This document shows positions 24,301 to 33,169 of a DNA stretch of 38,049 nucleotides, piece after piece (within the stretch, counting starts at the first letter, position 1; each line of letters opens with the position of its first letter). The position numbers were made by a program, and so were the translations under genes. Below the pieces are notes generated by a model. The model was not told where the DNA came from. It did not search any database and saw nothing but the letters and a program-made list of their open reading frames with translations. The DNA is from an uncultured Clostridia bacterium (lineage in GTDB: Bacteria > Bacillota > Clostridia > Christensenellales > Borkfalkiaceae). The DNA lies in NCBI GenBank assembly GCA_947627065.1, contig CANQUN010000012.1, forward strand, positions 1-38,049. Reading direction: 5' to 3'.

Positions 24301-24486
24301 CGTTTTTGTGCGTTTTAGGGCACTTGTCGGGTTTTGCGGGCGGTTTGCGGTGTCTTTTCTGTGTTCGACCTCAAAACGGGCGTTTTTGTGAGAAAAAGGG
24401 CACTTATCGGCTTTTGCGGGCGTTTGCGGCTCCTTGTCTGCTTTTAACCCCAAAAAGCCCGTTTTTGTGAGAAAAAGGGCACTTGT
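24301..24486 (+). repeat. About 80-bp tandem array of dispersed repeats
   Basis: Three copies of the dispersed repeat begin near 24301, 24381 and 24460, each GTTTTTGTG, then CGTTTTAGGGCAC or AGAAAAAGGGCAC. The sequence between them is also repeated (CGGGTTTTGCGGGCGGTTTG and CGGCTTTTGCGGGCGTTTG), so the unit is about 80 bases. The 600-base gap from 24127 to 24740 has no supportable gene. Confidence 0.7.
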
Positions 24487-24716
24487 TGCGTTTGAGTAGC
24501 GCAAAAGCACAATCTCCCCGCGGTGCACCAAAAACAGCGTGCGTTACGAAAACGATCGTACGTTCCCAAAACAGGTGCATGCTCTAAAAACGGCAACACG
24601 CCCCAAAAAACAGTACGCCGTACCCGAGCCGTGCCCAAGTTGCAAATTTCGGCACGGTTTCCGCAAAATCCGTCGGGATTTTTTGTTTGGGGACAAGCCA
24701 AAATCGCCCTAAACGT

Positions 24717-24746
24717 TTGCGTTTTTGCGTTCCATTATGATATAAT
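24717..24746 (+). promoter_or_regulatory. Promoter of the BspA-type protein
   Basis: TTGCGT (24717-24722) and TATAAT (24741-24746) with an 18-base spacer. The start near 24753 lies after the in-frame ATG at 24745, which supports the TTG start at 24790. Confidence 0.6.
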
Positions 24747-24789
24747 GGATACATGGGCGCAAGGACGCCCGAAGAAGGAGGGCAACACT

Positions 24790-27700
24790 TTGAAACGTTA
24801 CAGATGTTTTGCGGCTGTCATGCTGGTGGCCGTGCTTGCACTGACTTGCATGTTCGGCGGCTGCGGCGGCCTGTTTATCGAAAACGGCGGCCAAACTTCG
24901 TCCACGGGCGATATAACCTCGGGCGACTCTGGCGGACAGACCCCGGGCGGCGACAGTTCGCCTACCGAACACGTCCACTCTTACGGCGATTGGCAGATCA
25001 CCGAGCCTGCCACCTGCACAGAATCGGGCACCAAGACCCGCACGTGCGACGGCTGCGGCGACACCGAAACCCAAAGCGTGCCCGCCACCGGCCACACTTA
25101 CGGCGACGATTGGCAGGTTTTCGAAAAGGCCACCTGCACCGAGGACGGCAGGGACGTCCGCTACTGCAAGACCTGCTCCGCTCCCGAGTACAAGACCGTT
25201 ACCGCCACCGGCCACACTTACGGCAACGATTGGCAGGTTGTGGAAGAAGCCACCTGCACCGAGGACGGCAAGGAGGTCCGCTATTGCGAAACCTGCTCCG
25301 CTCCCGAGTACAAGACCGTTACCGCCCACGGCCACGCCTTTGACGGCACGCTGATACGCAGCGAAACTTACCACTACAACCTCTGCAGCCACTGCTCGGC
25401 CAAGGGCCAAACCACCCTTCACAACTACGGCACCGACGACGTGTGCGACGACTGCGGCTGGAAGAGGGGAAGCGATGAGCGCCTGACCTTTACGGCGGGC
25501 GACGACGGAACCTACACCGTTACGGCGGGCGACAAGACCGCAACGGAAATAATGATTCCCGACGAGTATCGGGGACAGCCCGTCGTGGCAATAGCCAAGT
25601 CGGTATTCTGTGCGGTAAACGCAAGTTCGCCGCTTCCGCTCGCGAGTATCGAATTCGGTAAATTTATAAAAGATATAGGATACAACGCTTTCTGGGGCTG
25701 TGCCAACCTGCGGGAGATAACCCTGCCCGACAGTCTCCTGACGTTAGGAACTTACGCGTTTGAACGCTGCACGGGACTGCAATCGGTTACCTTCGGCAGC
25801 GGCCTTACGACGATTAAGCAAGAGGCTTTCTGGGGCTGCACGGGTCTTAAAGACATCGTTCTGCCCGACAGCCTGCGTACGATCGGAAAGTACGCCTTTG
25901 AAACCTGCACGGGACTGCAATCTGTTACCTTTGGCAGCGGACTTGTAAGTATAGGCGAACAAGCCTTCTGGGGTTGCACGGGTCTCAAAACCCTCACCTT
26001 CCGCGGCGGCAATCATACCGCCATCGGAACTTACGCTTTCTCAAAGTGCACGAGCCTCAACGCCGTTGACTTCGGCGACAAGGTTGAAGAAATCGGGCTG
26101 GGCGCATTCTGGGGCTGCGAAGGGCTTGCGTCCCTCACCTTCCCCGACAGTCTCCTGACGATAGGAACTTACGCGTTTGAAAACTGCACGGGTCTGCAAT
26201 CCGTTACCTTCGGCGAAGGGCTGGAAACGATTGAGCAGGAAGGTTTCTGGGGCTGCTCGCAACTCGCTTCTCTCGAGTTCCCCGACAGCCTGCGCACGAT
26301 CGGAAAGTACGCTTTCTCGAACTGCACGGGGCTTAAATCCGTGGACTTAGGCGAAGGACTTGAGAGTATAGCGGACGAGGCATTCTGGGGTTGCGCAAAC
26401 ATTCCGTCCCTCACCTTCCCCGACAGTTTTGAAACTCTCGGCTCGTACGTCTTTTCGGGTTGCACGGGCATTTCCGAGGTCAAATTCGGCACGGGTCTCA
26501 AGAACATAGGCTACTGTGCGTTTAACGGTTGCACCGGGCTTGAAACCGCAGATTTAGGCGACGGAACCTTTGAAATAGAGGACTTTGCATTCTGGGGCTG
26601 CTCGTCGCTCACCGACGTTTCCATCGGCAACAACGTTGAAAAAATAGGTTACGGAGTGTTCTCCGGCAGCAACCTCAACGTTGTGGCAAAGAACGGCGTC
26701 AACTACATAGGCAACGCCCAAAACCCGTACGCCGTTGCCGTGAGCGCAACCGATACTTCGGCAACAACCCTCACGCTTGACGACGGCGCCCGCCTCATAA
26801 TGCAGGAAGCGTTCAGGGGCATGGAAAACCTGCGCACCGTAAACCTCGGCAAGAACCTGCGCGTCATAAGCACGTGGGCGTTTGCCGGGTGCAAGAACAT
26901 AAACGAGATAGTGTTCGGCGACTGCGTTGAACGGTCGGAAGTGGACGCGTTCAACGGCGTGTTCGACGTGGTAACCATGCGCGTGCCCAGCCTTAAAGGG
27001 TGGCTTGGCATAAACTTTGAATTTGAAGAGACGGAATCTTACTTCAACTGCGGTTCCATGCCCTTTGCCATGGCGGGCAGCAGTGAGAGAACGCTGTACA
27101 TAGGCGGCTCCCCCGTCGGCGACGTTGTGGTGCCCGACGACGTGGAAGCCATTTACCCCTTCGCCTTTGCGGGCACGGGCATAACTTCCATACGGATAGG
27201 CAGCGGAGTGCGCACGGTGGGCAGATACGCCTTTACCTACTGCGACGGCCTTGAGGAAATAACCGTTGCCGCGGGCAACGAATACCTGCGTTCGGAGGAC
27301 AACTGCGTAATAGACAGGGCTACCGAAACGCTAATCACGGGTTGCAAGAACAGCGCCATTCCTTCTTCCGTAAAGGCCATCGCCGACTACGCGTTTTACG
27401 AATGCAAACTGAACGAGGGCACCTCGGGCGGAGAGATAGTCATAGGCGACCTTGTGGAAACCATAGGCGATTACGCCCTTTACGACACGGGAATAACCAA
27501 GATTACCATCGGCAAGGGATTAAAGACCGTGGGCGGCAATGCGATGTACGTTCCCTACGGCATAAAGAAAGTTTACATTCAAATGACCCTCGACGCCTGG
27601 TGCCGCGTGGACTTTGAGGACGAAGGTTCGCTGCCTTACAGATGGGAGAACCATGAACTCTACATCGACGGCGTAAACGCCAAGGATTGGGACAGCGGCA

Positions 27701-28398
27701 AGCCCCTTTCCATCCCTTCCACGATAACCGAACTCAAGCCTTACACCTTCTACAACATTGACATCCACTACATACACATTCCCGCCGAAACGGTAAAGAT
27801 AGACCCGACCACCTTTGCCAAAAACGCCAACCTGCTCGGCATAACCGTGGATGAAAACAACCCCGCTTACGAAATGTCGGTTGACGGGCTGGGCCTCATA
27901 GAAAAGGCTACCCGCACGCTCGTGCTCTGCCCGACGGGAAGCGTGGCCGACTTCAGCCGCGACAACATTCTTAAGATCGGCGATTACGCCTTTGCCCAAA
28001 AGGGCTTGGAGAGCATAATCCTGCCCGAGGGCGTAACCGAAATAGGCTATTACGCCTTTGCCCAGACCAAAATAACCGCGCTCGAACTGCCCGCCACCTT
28101 GCAGAGGATAGAGACTTACGCTTTCTATCAGGTTTACCACCTGAAATCCATAAACATCCCCGCAAGCGTCAATTACATAGGCCGCTCCGCCTTCTTCGCC
28201 TGCTCGGAACTCACCGCCGTCGACTTTGAAAACAAAGAGGGCTGGACGAGGAATCACGATGTGCTTACCGACGACAACACGGGCTTTGTTACCGAGGCCG
28301 AAGCCGTCGATCCCTCCGCCCTCGCCGACCCGTCGTCCGCGGCGGCCATGCTCAAGGATACCGACTACGACGAGTGGGAAGTAAAGCCCGCCGAATGA
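24790..28398 (+). CDS. BspA-type leucine-rich-repeat surface lipoprotein
   Basis: This 1202-residue surface protein starts at TTG 24790, with AAGGAGG (24775-24781) eight bases before it; reading further upstream would begin before the transcript. The signal peptide ends in MFGGC with Cys25, predicting lipid anchoring. Next come three Cys-rich modules of about 38 residues (GHTYG..W.....ATCTEDG...RYC.TCSAPEYKTV) with paired cysteines like a zinc ribbon or disulfide knuckle. They are followed by more than twenty LRR_5/BspA-type repeats (for example LPDSLRTIGKYAFETCTGLQSV and FGSGLVSIGEQAFWGC). BspA proteins commonly mediate adhesion or host and matrix contact. There is no LPXTG; the C-terminus simply ends in KPAE. 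It is monocistronic, with promoter and terminator. Confidence 0.9.
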   Translation: MKRYRCFAAVMLVAVLALTCMFGGCGGLFIENGGQTSSTGDITSGDSGGQTPGGDSSPTEHVHSYGDWQITEPATCTESGTKTRTCDGCGDTETQSVPATGHTYGDDWQVFEKATCTEDGRDVRYCKTCSAPEYKTVTATGHTYGNDWQVVEEATCTEDGKEVRYCETCSAPEYKTVTAHGHAFDGTLIRSETYHYNLCSHCSAKGQTTLHNYGTDDVCDDCGWKRGSDERLTFTAGDDGTYTVTAGDKTATEIMIPDEYRGQPVVAIAKSVFCAVNASSPLPLASIEFGKFIKDIGYNAFWGCANLREITLPDSLLTLGTYAFERCTGLQSVTFGSGLTTIKQEAFWGCTGLKDIVLPDSLRTIGKYAFETCTGLQSVTFGSGLVSIGEQAFWGCTGLKTLTFRGGNHTAIGTYAFSKCTSLNAVDFGDKVEEIGLGAFWGCEGLASLTFPDSLLTIGTYAFENCTGLQSVTFGEGLETIEQEGFWGCSQLASLEFPDSLRTIGKYAFSNCTGLKSVDLGEGLESIADEAFWGCANIPSLTFPDSFETLGSYVFSGCTGISEVKFGTGLKNIGYCAFNGCTGLETADLGDGTFEIEDFAFWGCSSLTDVSIGNNVEKIGYGVFSGSNLNVVAKNGVNYIGNAQNPYAVAVSATDTSATTLTLDDGARLIMQEAFRGMENLRTVNLGKNLRVISTWAFAGCKNINEIVFGDCVERSEVDAFNGVFDVVTMRVPSLKGWLGINFEFEETESYFNCGSMPFAMAGSSERTLYIGGSPVGDVVVPDDVEAIYPFAFAGTGITSIRIGSGVRTVGRYAFTYCDGLEEITVAAGNEYLRSEDNCVIDRATETLITGCKNSAIPSSVKAIADYAFYECKLNEGTSGGEIVIGDLVETIGDYALYDTGITKITIGKGLKTVGGNAMYVPYGIKKVYIQMTLDAWCRVDFEDEGSLPYRWENHELYIDGVNAKDWDSGKPLSIPSTITELKPYTFYNIDIHYIHIPAETVKIDPTTFAKNANLLGITVDENNPAYEMSVDGLGLIEKATRTLVLCPTGSVADFSRDNILKIGDYAFAQKGLESIILPEGVTEIGYYAFAQTKITALELPATLQRIETYAFYQVYHLKSINIPASVNYIGRSAFFACSELTAVDFENKEGWTRNHDVLTDDNTGFVTEAEAVDPSALADPSSAAAMLKDTDYDEWEVKPAE

Positions 28399-28422
28399 CG
28401 GGCAGATGATCCGTTAAAACAG

Positions 28423-28458
28423 AAAAGCCCCGTGAATCGCACGATTCACGGGGCTTTT
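28423..28458 (+). terminator. Strong terminator after the BspA-type gene
   Basis: A 17-bp perfect stem (AAAAGCCCCGTGAATCG and CGATTCACGGGGCTTTT) with a tiny loop lies 25 bases after the stop. The A-rich 5' flank makes it work in both directions. Confidence 0.9.
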
Positions 28459-28599
28459 GGTTGGAACAAGGCCGTCCTGCTCTTGGGTCTGCGGGCTTGT
28501 TGCGCGGCTTCAAGCGGCGTTTATAATTGCCGTTTTGGGCGGCGGGAGTGGCTGGTTTGGTTTTACGGGCGGCGGGCGTGGTTGTTTTTACGCTTTGAG

Positions 28600-28628
28600 G
28601 GTGGGCTTAACGCCCGCCTTTTCTGTTT
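28600..28628 (+). terminator. Hairpin with T-rich tail
   Basis: GGTGGGC and GCCCGCC form a 7-bp stem (one G-T pair) with a five-base loop, followed by TTTTCTGTTT. It lies between the BspA terminator and the convergent hypothetical gene. The 250-base gap (28399-28649) has no gene. Confidence 0.45.
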
Positions 28629-28649
28629 ACGGGCAGGAAAAACCGCCCG

Positions 28650-29141
28650 TCATTTTTCCTCTTTCTTGTCGGTCGGGGCGCGTTCCCGCTTTATGCGCTC
28701 GGCGGCCGCGTCGTGGCGGCGGAGCACGTTGAGCATGGCGGCGGGGTCGGGCGCTTTCGTCCCGTCGGCGGCCGTTCCGTCTTCTTCCGCCGCTGGGTCG
28801 GATTGCTGCCCAACGGGCGGATTTTGCGTGAAAAAGGGCACTTTCTGCTTCAAAAGTTCGCTTAGCGCCCGCACGGCGTCCGCCTGTTTCACCGCCCCGC
28901 CGTCGTTTCCGGCCGCGGCCGTTTCGTCCCGTCCGTCCGCCTCAAAGCCCGAGGGATAGGCCTCCTTGGGGTAGAAGGACTGCCCGCTCAACCCGTCATT
29001 CGGTTCTTCATGCCCGACATCTCCCGCGGTCCCGTCAAGCCCGTCGTCATGCCCGACGCCGCCCGCGGTTCCGTCCAAGCCGTCCGCCGCGTCTTGCCCG
29101 CCCGAGGGGAGAAAGGATGAGAACAGAGAAAATTTTTCCAT
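28650..29141 (-). CDS. Acidic low-complexity hypothetical protein
   Basis: This 163-residue protein on the - strand is acidic and Gly/Ala/Asp-rich. The N-terminus MEKFSLFSSFLPSGG is followed by a 13-residue repeat (GLDGTAGGVGHDD, GLDGTAGDVGHEE), a middle AVRALSELLKQKVPFF helix, and a C-terminal AAMLNVLRRHDAAAERIKRER helix. The family is not recognised. No membrane segment or signal is seen. A copy of the dispersed repeat (28821-28845) lies inside it, encoding KVPFFTQNPP. The ribosome site is weak (AAAAGGCGGG, 10 bases upstream). I consider it a probable real gene because of the clean helix ends and the lack of any other gene in this gap, but a spurious frame is possible. Confidence 0.5.
   Translation of the reverse strand: MEKFSLFSSFLPSGGQDAADGLDGTAGGVGHDDGLDGTAGDVGHEEPNDGLSGQSFYPKEAYPSGFEADGRDETAAAGNDGGAVKQADAVRALSELLKQKVPFFTQNPPVGQQSDPAAEEDGTAADGTKAPDPAAMLNVLRRHDAAAERIKRERAPTDKKEEK
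28821..28845 (+). repeat. Dispersed repeat copy inside the acidic protein gene
   Basis: ATTTTGCGTGAAAAAGGGCA, then CTTT, reads on the + strand, antisense to the hypothetical protein, in the AAAAAGG variant form. Confidence 0.55.
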
Positions 29142-29209
29142 ACAAGCCCGCCTTTTGCCCGACGGGATAAAATTTTTCGGTATTAAAACCGCAAACCCGT
29201 CAAAATCGG

Positions 29210-29238
29210 TTGATTATTTTTGCCGCATAGTGTATAAT
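29210..29238 (+). promoter_or_regulatory. Promoter of the C-terminally anchored lipoprotein
   Basis: TTGATT (29210-29215) and TATAAT (29233-29238) are separated by exactly 17 bases. The start would be near 29245, overlapping an inverted repeat AGTATA/TATACT (29244-29262). The leader also holds CCCCGC-AAG-GCGGGG (29323-29337), which abuts the ribosome site AAAGGAG (29339-29345). Confidence 0.7.
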
Positions 29239-29351
29239 ACATAAGTATATTTATCGTATACTGCGGATATACCCGCGTATGCGAGGCCGCGTAGTATTAT
29301 ACGCGCAGGACACAAAAACATTCCCCGCAAGGCGGGGGAAAGGAGAATTTT

Positions 29352-31199
29352 ATGAGCAAAAGGCTATTGGCTGTTCTTGCGCTCGCCCTGTGTGTGGCTT
29401 TTGCCGCCGCGTGCGGCGGAACCGAACAGCACGTTCTCAGCGTAAAGGACGATTCCGCAAACGCTTATTCGCAGGGCGGTTTCCTTGCGGAAACGGACAA
29501 GTATGCGTACTTTATCAACGGTATCGACGATTACACCGCCATCAACGACGGGTCGGCGGAGAAAGGCGCGCTTGTAAGGGTGGAAAAGAGCAAACTCGGC
29601 ACCAAGGACGTCAAGGCGGAGATAGTCGTTTCCAAACTTTTAGCGTCGGGCGATTACACCGCGGGCATATCCATATATGACGGCAGAATATATTTTGCCA
29701 CCCCCAACGAGGAGACCAACAAGGTCGGCACCGTTCAGAACGACCAACTCAAGTTCTGCTCCGTCAAACTCGACGGGTCCGACCTTAAAACCATAACCAC
29801 AACCGCGGGCACCGCGGGCAACTCCGCCGCTTACAGATTCGTAAAATCGGGCAACGACGTTTACGTCGTTTACGTTTCCACCGAATCCGTCGACGACGAG
29901 ACCAAAAATTACATAAACGTCGTCAAGGCGGACGGAACCTCGGTTGCCAAGGAAGAATACGCAACCTACATCTTCCCCAAGGGAGAAAGTTTTGAAAACG
30001 TGTACTTCACCCGCAGCGTCATCCGTGAAACGGGCGAGGAGACCGAGGACTTCAACCAGGTAATGCGCCTCAAGATAGGCGAGGACAAGGCCGTCAGCGT
30101 CCTGTACGGCGCGGGTCCCGAACGCAGCGAGGAGGACGGAATTACATACGCAAAGAGCGCCGTCAGCTTCACCCTCATCGCCGCCCAGAACGGTAATCTG
30201 TACCTGTCGGTAGCCGCCGTTTCCACCACCCCCGCAGCCGTAACCCATTACGATTACATTGCGGAAAGCGACCTTGCCTACACGGCTCCCGCCGCGGACA
30301 GCGACAAGTCCTTCCGTGAAACGAGAGAGGCCAACTACGACAAACTCACGCAGATGACCTACAACGGCAGCGCCACGGTGTTTGCTTCCACCAGCATTTA
30401 CGAAGCGCCCCAAAAGATCGTTTACATAGATTCCACCAAGGGTCTGTGCTCTTACAATTACGACAAGGCCGACAGTTTTGCCGATTATAACGGAACTTAT
30501 GTAGAATTCTACAATTCCGACATAACCACCGCCACCATCCTCTACGTCAAGGAAGGCAAACTCTACTACAGCGTAAACGGCGTTGTGTACAGAATTCCTT
30601 ACGACGCTACCGCCGAATGCGGCAGCATGGTTTCCGACGATACCGAGGCCGAAAAACTCTCCACGGTCGCCTTCTCCACGTCGTGGTATTCGCCCGAAAC
30701 CGTCAAGGGAGCCGATGACAAGGAATATATCGTCGGCGTACCCGCGGGCACCGATTACAAGAACTACGTGTTCGCCCTCGAAGTCATAGACGGCGAAGAT
30801 TTCGACAAAGAGATTTACGCTTACGAAGAAGGCGAAGAGGGCGAGACCCTCGTTGACGCTTTCGGCATTCACGCCTTTGTCGAAGAACTCATCAAGGACA
30901 AGACCGACGCCGAAAAGAAGGACGTTTGGGACGGGCTTGACGGCACCAAGTACGGCGATTTCATCTCGGGCACGGGCCGTTACAACGTGAAGTATCTGTG
31001 GACAAAGACGGTGTCCTACCTGTCCGAATCCGCCCGCGCTTCTGTTGACGAGGCCGTGGATACCGCTTATCCCGACTCGTCGGCTTCCGCTTCTTCTTCC
31101 ACTGAGGAAGAGGGCGGCTGCTCGTCCGGGATAACGGGCGCAAGCCTTGCGGCGTTTGCCTTCATCGGCGCCGCCGTTTGTATCAAAAAGCGCGTATAA
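29352..31199 (+). CDS. Surface lipoprotein with C-terminal transmembrane tail
   Basis: This 615-residue protein has a lipoprotein signal ending in FAAAC (Cys21). The body is beta-rich, with repeated ANYYD/IYFATPN-type strands that resemble DUF5050-like or propeller-type domains (for example ISIYDGRIYFATPNEE, KEGKLYYSVNGVVYRIP). No enzyme motif was recognised. The C-terminus is Ser/Glu-rich, then GGCSSGITGASLAAFAFIGA and a basic KKRV end: a Cys, a membrane-like stretch and a basic tail like the protein at 5141-7657. Having both a lipobox and such a tail is unusual. SD AAAGGAG is six bases before ATG 29352. It is followed by mscL within 35 bases, so they may share a transcript. Confidence 0.75.
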   Translation: MSKRLLAVLALALCVAFAAACGGTEQHVLSVKDDSANAYSQGGFLAETDKYAYFINGIDDYTAINDGSAEKGALVRVEKSKLGTKDVKAEIVVSKLLASGDYTAGISIYDGRIYFATPNEETNKVGTVQNDQLKFCSVKLDGSDLKTITTTAGTAGNSAAYRFVKSGNDVYVVYVSTESVDDETKNYINVVKADGTSVAKEEYATYIFPKGESFENVYFTRSVIRETGEETEDFNQVMRLKIGEDKAVSVLYGAGPERSEEDGITYAKSAVSFTLIAAQNGNLYLSVAAVSTTPAAVTHYDYIAESDLAYTAPAADSDKSFRETREANYDKLTQMTYNGSATVFASTSIYEAPQKIVYIDSTKGLCSYNYDKADSFADYNGTYVEFYNSDITTATILYVKEGKLYYSVNGVVYRIPYDATAECGSMVSDDTEAEKLSTVAFSTSWYSPETVKGADDKEYIVGVPAGTDYKNYVFALEVIDGEDFDKEIYAYEEGEEGETLVDAFGIHAFVEELIKDKTDAEKKDVWDGLDGTKYGDFISGTGRYNVKYLWTKTVSYLSESARASVDEAVDTAYPDSSASASSSTEEEGGCSSGITGASLAAFAFIGAAVCIKKRV

Positions 31200-31232
31200 C
31201 GCACAAAAACAGACCTTTTTAAGGAGACACGT

Positions 31233-31778
31233 ATGAAGAAATTCTTTGCCGAATTCAAAAAGTTCATCACCCGCGGCAACGTCGTGGACATGGCCGTCGG
31301 CGTCATCATAGGCGGCGCGTTCACCGCGATAGTAACCGCGCTCACCAACCAGATACTCATGCCCGTCGTCAATTACGTCCTTGCGCTCATAACGGGCGGC
31401 AAGGGTATGGAAGGCGCCATCACCATCCTCGGCGAGGCCGTGTATACCGAAGAGGGCGTTCTTGACCTTGCAAACACCATTTACATCGACTGGGGCGCGT
31501 TTATAACCGCAATTCTCAACTTCATCATCATCGCCCTCGTCCTGTTTGTCATCGTCAAAACCATAAATAAGGTTAAGGAAGCGGGCGCCGCCAATTACCA
31601 CGGTTACACCAAGGAAGAGTACCGCGCGCTGAGAAAGAGCGGCAAGACCAACAGCGAGATAGAAGCCATGGCCGCCGAGCGCGACCGCGCCGCTGCCGAA
31701 GCCGCAGCCAAGGCCGCCGAACCGACCGCCGAACAGAAACTTCTCGCCGAGATTCTCGAAACACTCAAAAACAAATAA
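31233..31778 (+). CDS. mscL: Large-conductance mechanosensitive channel
   Basis: This MscL protein opens under membrane tension and releases solutes during hypo-osmotic shock. The N-terminus FAEFKKFITRGNVVDMAVGVIIGGAFTAIV is the diagnostic MscL start with the first membrane helix. A second helix runs through FITAILNFIIIALVLFVIVKTINKV. It is 181 residues long, more than the usual 130-150, because of an extended charged, Ala-rich C-terminal helix (ERDRAAAEAAAKAAEPTAEQ). AAGGAG precedes ATG 31233. A GC-rich hairpin follows the stop. Confidence 0.95.
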   Translation: MKKFFAEFKKFITRGNVVDMAVGVIIGGAFTAIVTALTNQILMPVVNYVLALITGGKGMEGAITILGEAVYTEEGVLDLANTIYIDWGAFITAILNFIIIALVLFVIVKTINKVKEAGAANYHGYTKEEYRALRKSGKTNSEIEAMAAERDRAAAEAAAKAAEPTAEQKLLAEILETLKNK

Positions 31779-31791
31779 TAACTAACATCTG

Positions 31792-31819
31792 TCCCGCGGG
31801 TAAATCTTTGCCCGCGGGA
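31792..31819 (+). terminator. Terminator-like hairpin after mscL
   Basis: TCCCGCGGG and CCCGCGGGA form a 9-bp stem with a ten-base loop about 15 bases after the mscL stop. The following TAATCTTGTCC has no long T run, so termination may be partial. Confidence 0.6.
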
Positions 31820-32248
31820 TAATCTTGTCCCGATTGAGGCAACCGCTCCGTCTTGCGCTATCGTCTTGAATATCGGCAATTTTGCGTGTTTTAGCCGCTT
31901 TTCGGCTCGGTAAGTCGGATGTTTTGGGTACTCTGTGCCGTTTGCGTTGACTGTTTGCATGCAGTCTGCGCCGCTTTTCGGCGGCACTGTTTCACCCGTT
32001 AAACTACTCCGTACCCAAACTGCCGCCCGACAAATTGGCTTGCCGCCACGGCCCGTTACCGCCCGCCAAATTGGGCTTTACCGTTACCCGACACGTAGCC
32101 GCCGCGACTCACGAACGGGGCAAAAAATCTCCCCGACGAGGGGTAAACCGAAACATATTCAACACACCTTTTTCCGTTTCTGTATCAAACGCGAACGCCG
32201 CCCGATGCAGAGGGAAAGGGTGTTTTTTGTGGGAAAAAGGGGGTTAAT
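31820..32248. other. Gap with small repeats, no gene
   Basis: No supportable gene lies between mscL and the YczE-type gene. A 36-base direct repeat centred on CCGCCCG-(A/C)-CAAATTGG occurs at 32023-32041 and 32059-32078. Copies of the dispersed repeat, one weak (31880-31903) and one in the AAAAAGG form (32221-32244), lie at the start and end. Confidence 0.5.
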
Positions 32249-32953
32249 TTGAATTTGACGATGAAGAAGAGGACGTTTTACAGCGAAATTTCATACGCCT
32301 TGGGCATAGTCCTGCTGGCGGCGGGCACCGCGCTTACGGTAAGGGCGGACTTCGGCGTTTCCATGGTCGTCGCGCCCGCGTACATCATCCACCTCAAAGT
32401 GGCCGAATTTCTGCCCGCGTTCTCGTTCGGCATGGCGGAAATCTGCTTTCAGATACTCATCTTATTGCTCGTCGCGGCAATCGGCAAGTTCCGCGCTTCC
32501 ACGCTGTTTTCGTTTGTAACCACGCTGTTTTACAGCCTCGTGCTCGACGGAATGACCGCGCTCGCGGGGTTCATTCCGCCGCCGGCTCTCGCCGCGCGAA
32601 TCGCTCTGTTCGCCGCGGGGCTGGTGCTGTGCGCCCTCGCAATCGCGTTCCTGTTCAACACCTACGTCCCGCCCGAAGCGTACGAAGTTTTCGTCCTCGC
32701 CCTCAGCCAAAAGACGGGCGGCAGGCTCGGCACCGTAAAAACGCTGTACGACCTGTCAAGCCTCGTGCTCGCCATCGCCCTGTCGTTTATATTTTTCGGC
32801 TTGGGCAGGTTTGAAGGAATCGGCGTCGGCACGGTGGTCGCCGCCTTCCTCAACGGGCCGATGATAGCGGGCTTCAAGGCCCTTTTGGAAAAGTTCTTCG
32901 TGTTCCGCCCGCTCTTTCCAAAACTCGCCCCAAAAGACAAAAAGCCCGTTTAA
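32249..32953 (+). CDS. YczE/YitT-like membrane protein
   Basis: This 234-residue integral membrane protein has five to six hydrophobic helices. The N-terminal pattern YALGIVLLAAGTALTVRADFGVSMVVAPAYIIHLKV, followed by FSFGMAEICFQILILLL, matches the YczE-type family (DUF6198-like); the function is unknown. A TTG at 32249, five bases after AGGGGG, or ATG 32261 could be the start; I give the TTG because ATG 32261 has no ribosome site at a good distance. A dispersed repeat (TGTGGGAAAAAGGGGG, 32228-32243) overlaps this ribosome site. It ends in a Lys/Pro-rich tail, and a repeat copy (32952-32975) overlaps its stop region. Confidence 0.7.
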   Translation: MNLTMKKRTFYSEISYALGIVLLAAGTALTVRADFGVSMVVAPAYIIHLKVAEFLPAFSFGMAEICFQILILLLVAAIGKFRASTLFSFVTTLFYSLVLDGMTALAGFIPPPALAARIALFAAGLVLCALAIAFLFNTYVPPEAYEVFVLALSQKTGGRLGTVKTLYDLSSLVLAIALSFIFFGLGRFEGIGVGTVVAAFLNGPMIAGFKALLEKFFVFRPLFPKLAPKDKKPV

Positions 32954-32975
32954 TGTGCGAAAAAGGCCGCTTTTA
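32952..32975 (+). repeat. Dispersed repeat copy after YczE-type gene
   Basis: AATGTGCGAAAAAGGCCGCT, then TTT, overlaps the TAA stop codon of the membrane protein gene. The same TAATGTG... arrangement follows the stop at 7657, and a close variant (ATAATGTG...) follows the stop at 34364. Confidence 0.6.
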
Positions 32976-33107
32976 CCCTTAGCCTCTCCGCTTTTTGCCA
33001 CCCGTACACCGACTTACATACTCCTGCTTTTCCCCGCCTCGTCTATCCGCCTTTACCCGTTTGCCCGTCTCTTATAAATCCTATTTCCGCTTTATATAGA
33101 TATGATT

Positions 33108-33132
33108 GCCCCGTCCCCGGGGCTTTTATTTT
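33108..33132 (+). terminator. Intrinsic terminator
   Basis: GCCCC (33108-33112) and GGGGC (33119-33123) enclose a six-base loop and are followed by TTTTATTTT. It lies 155 bases after the membrane protein gene and just upstream of the YwmB-like gene. Confidence 0.7.
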
Positions 33133-33169
33133 GCCCGCGCAAGGTATAAACGGCGCGGTTTTGTCAACA

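Noticed and set aside
24301-24486. Possible CRISPR array
   Set aside because: Only three units, and the spacers are themselves repeated; the core is the dispersed genome repeat found singly elsewhere, and no cas genes are present.
31935-32252. 105-codon frame before the YczE-type gene
   Set aside because: Covers direct repeats and a dispersed repeat; Arg/Pro-rich product without features.
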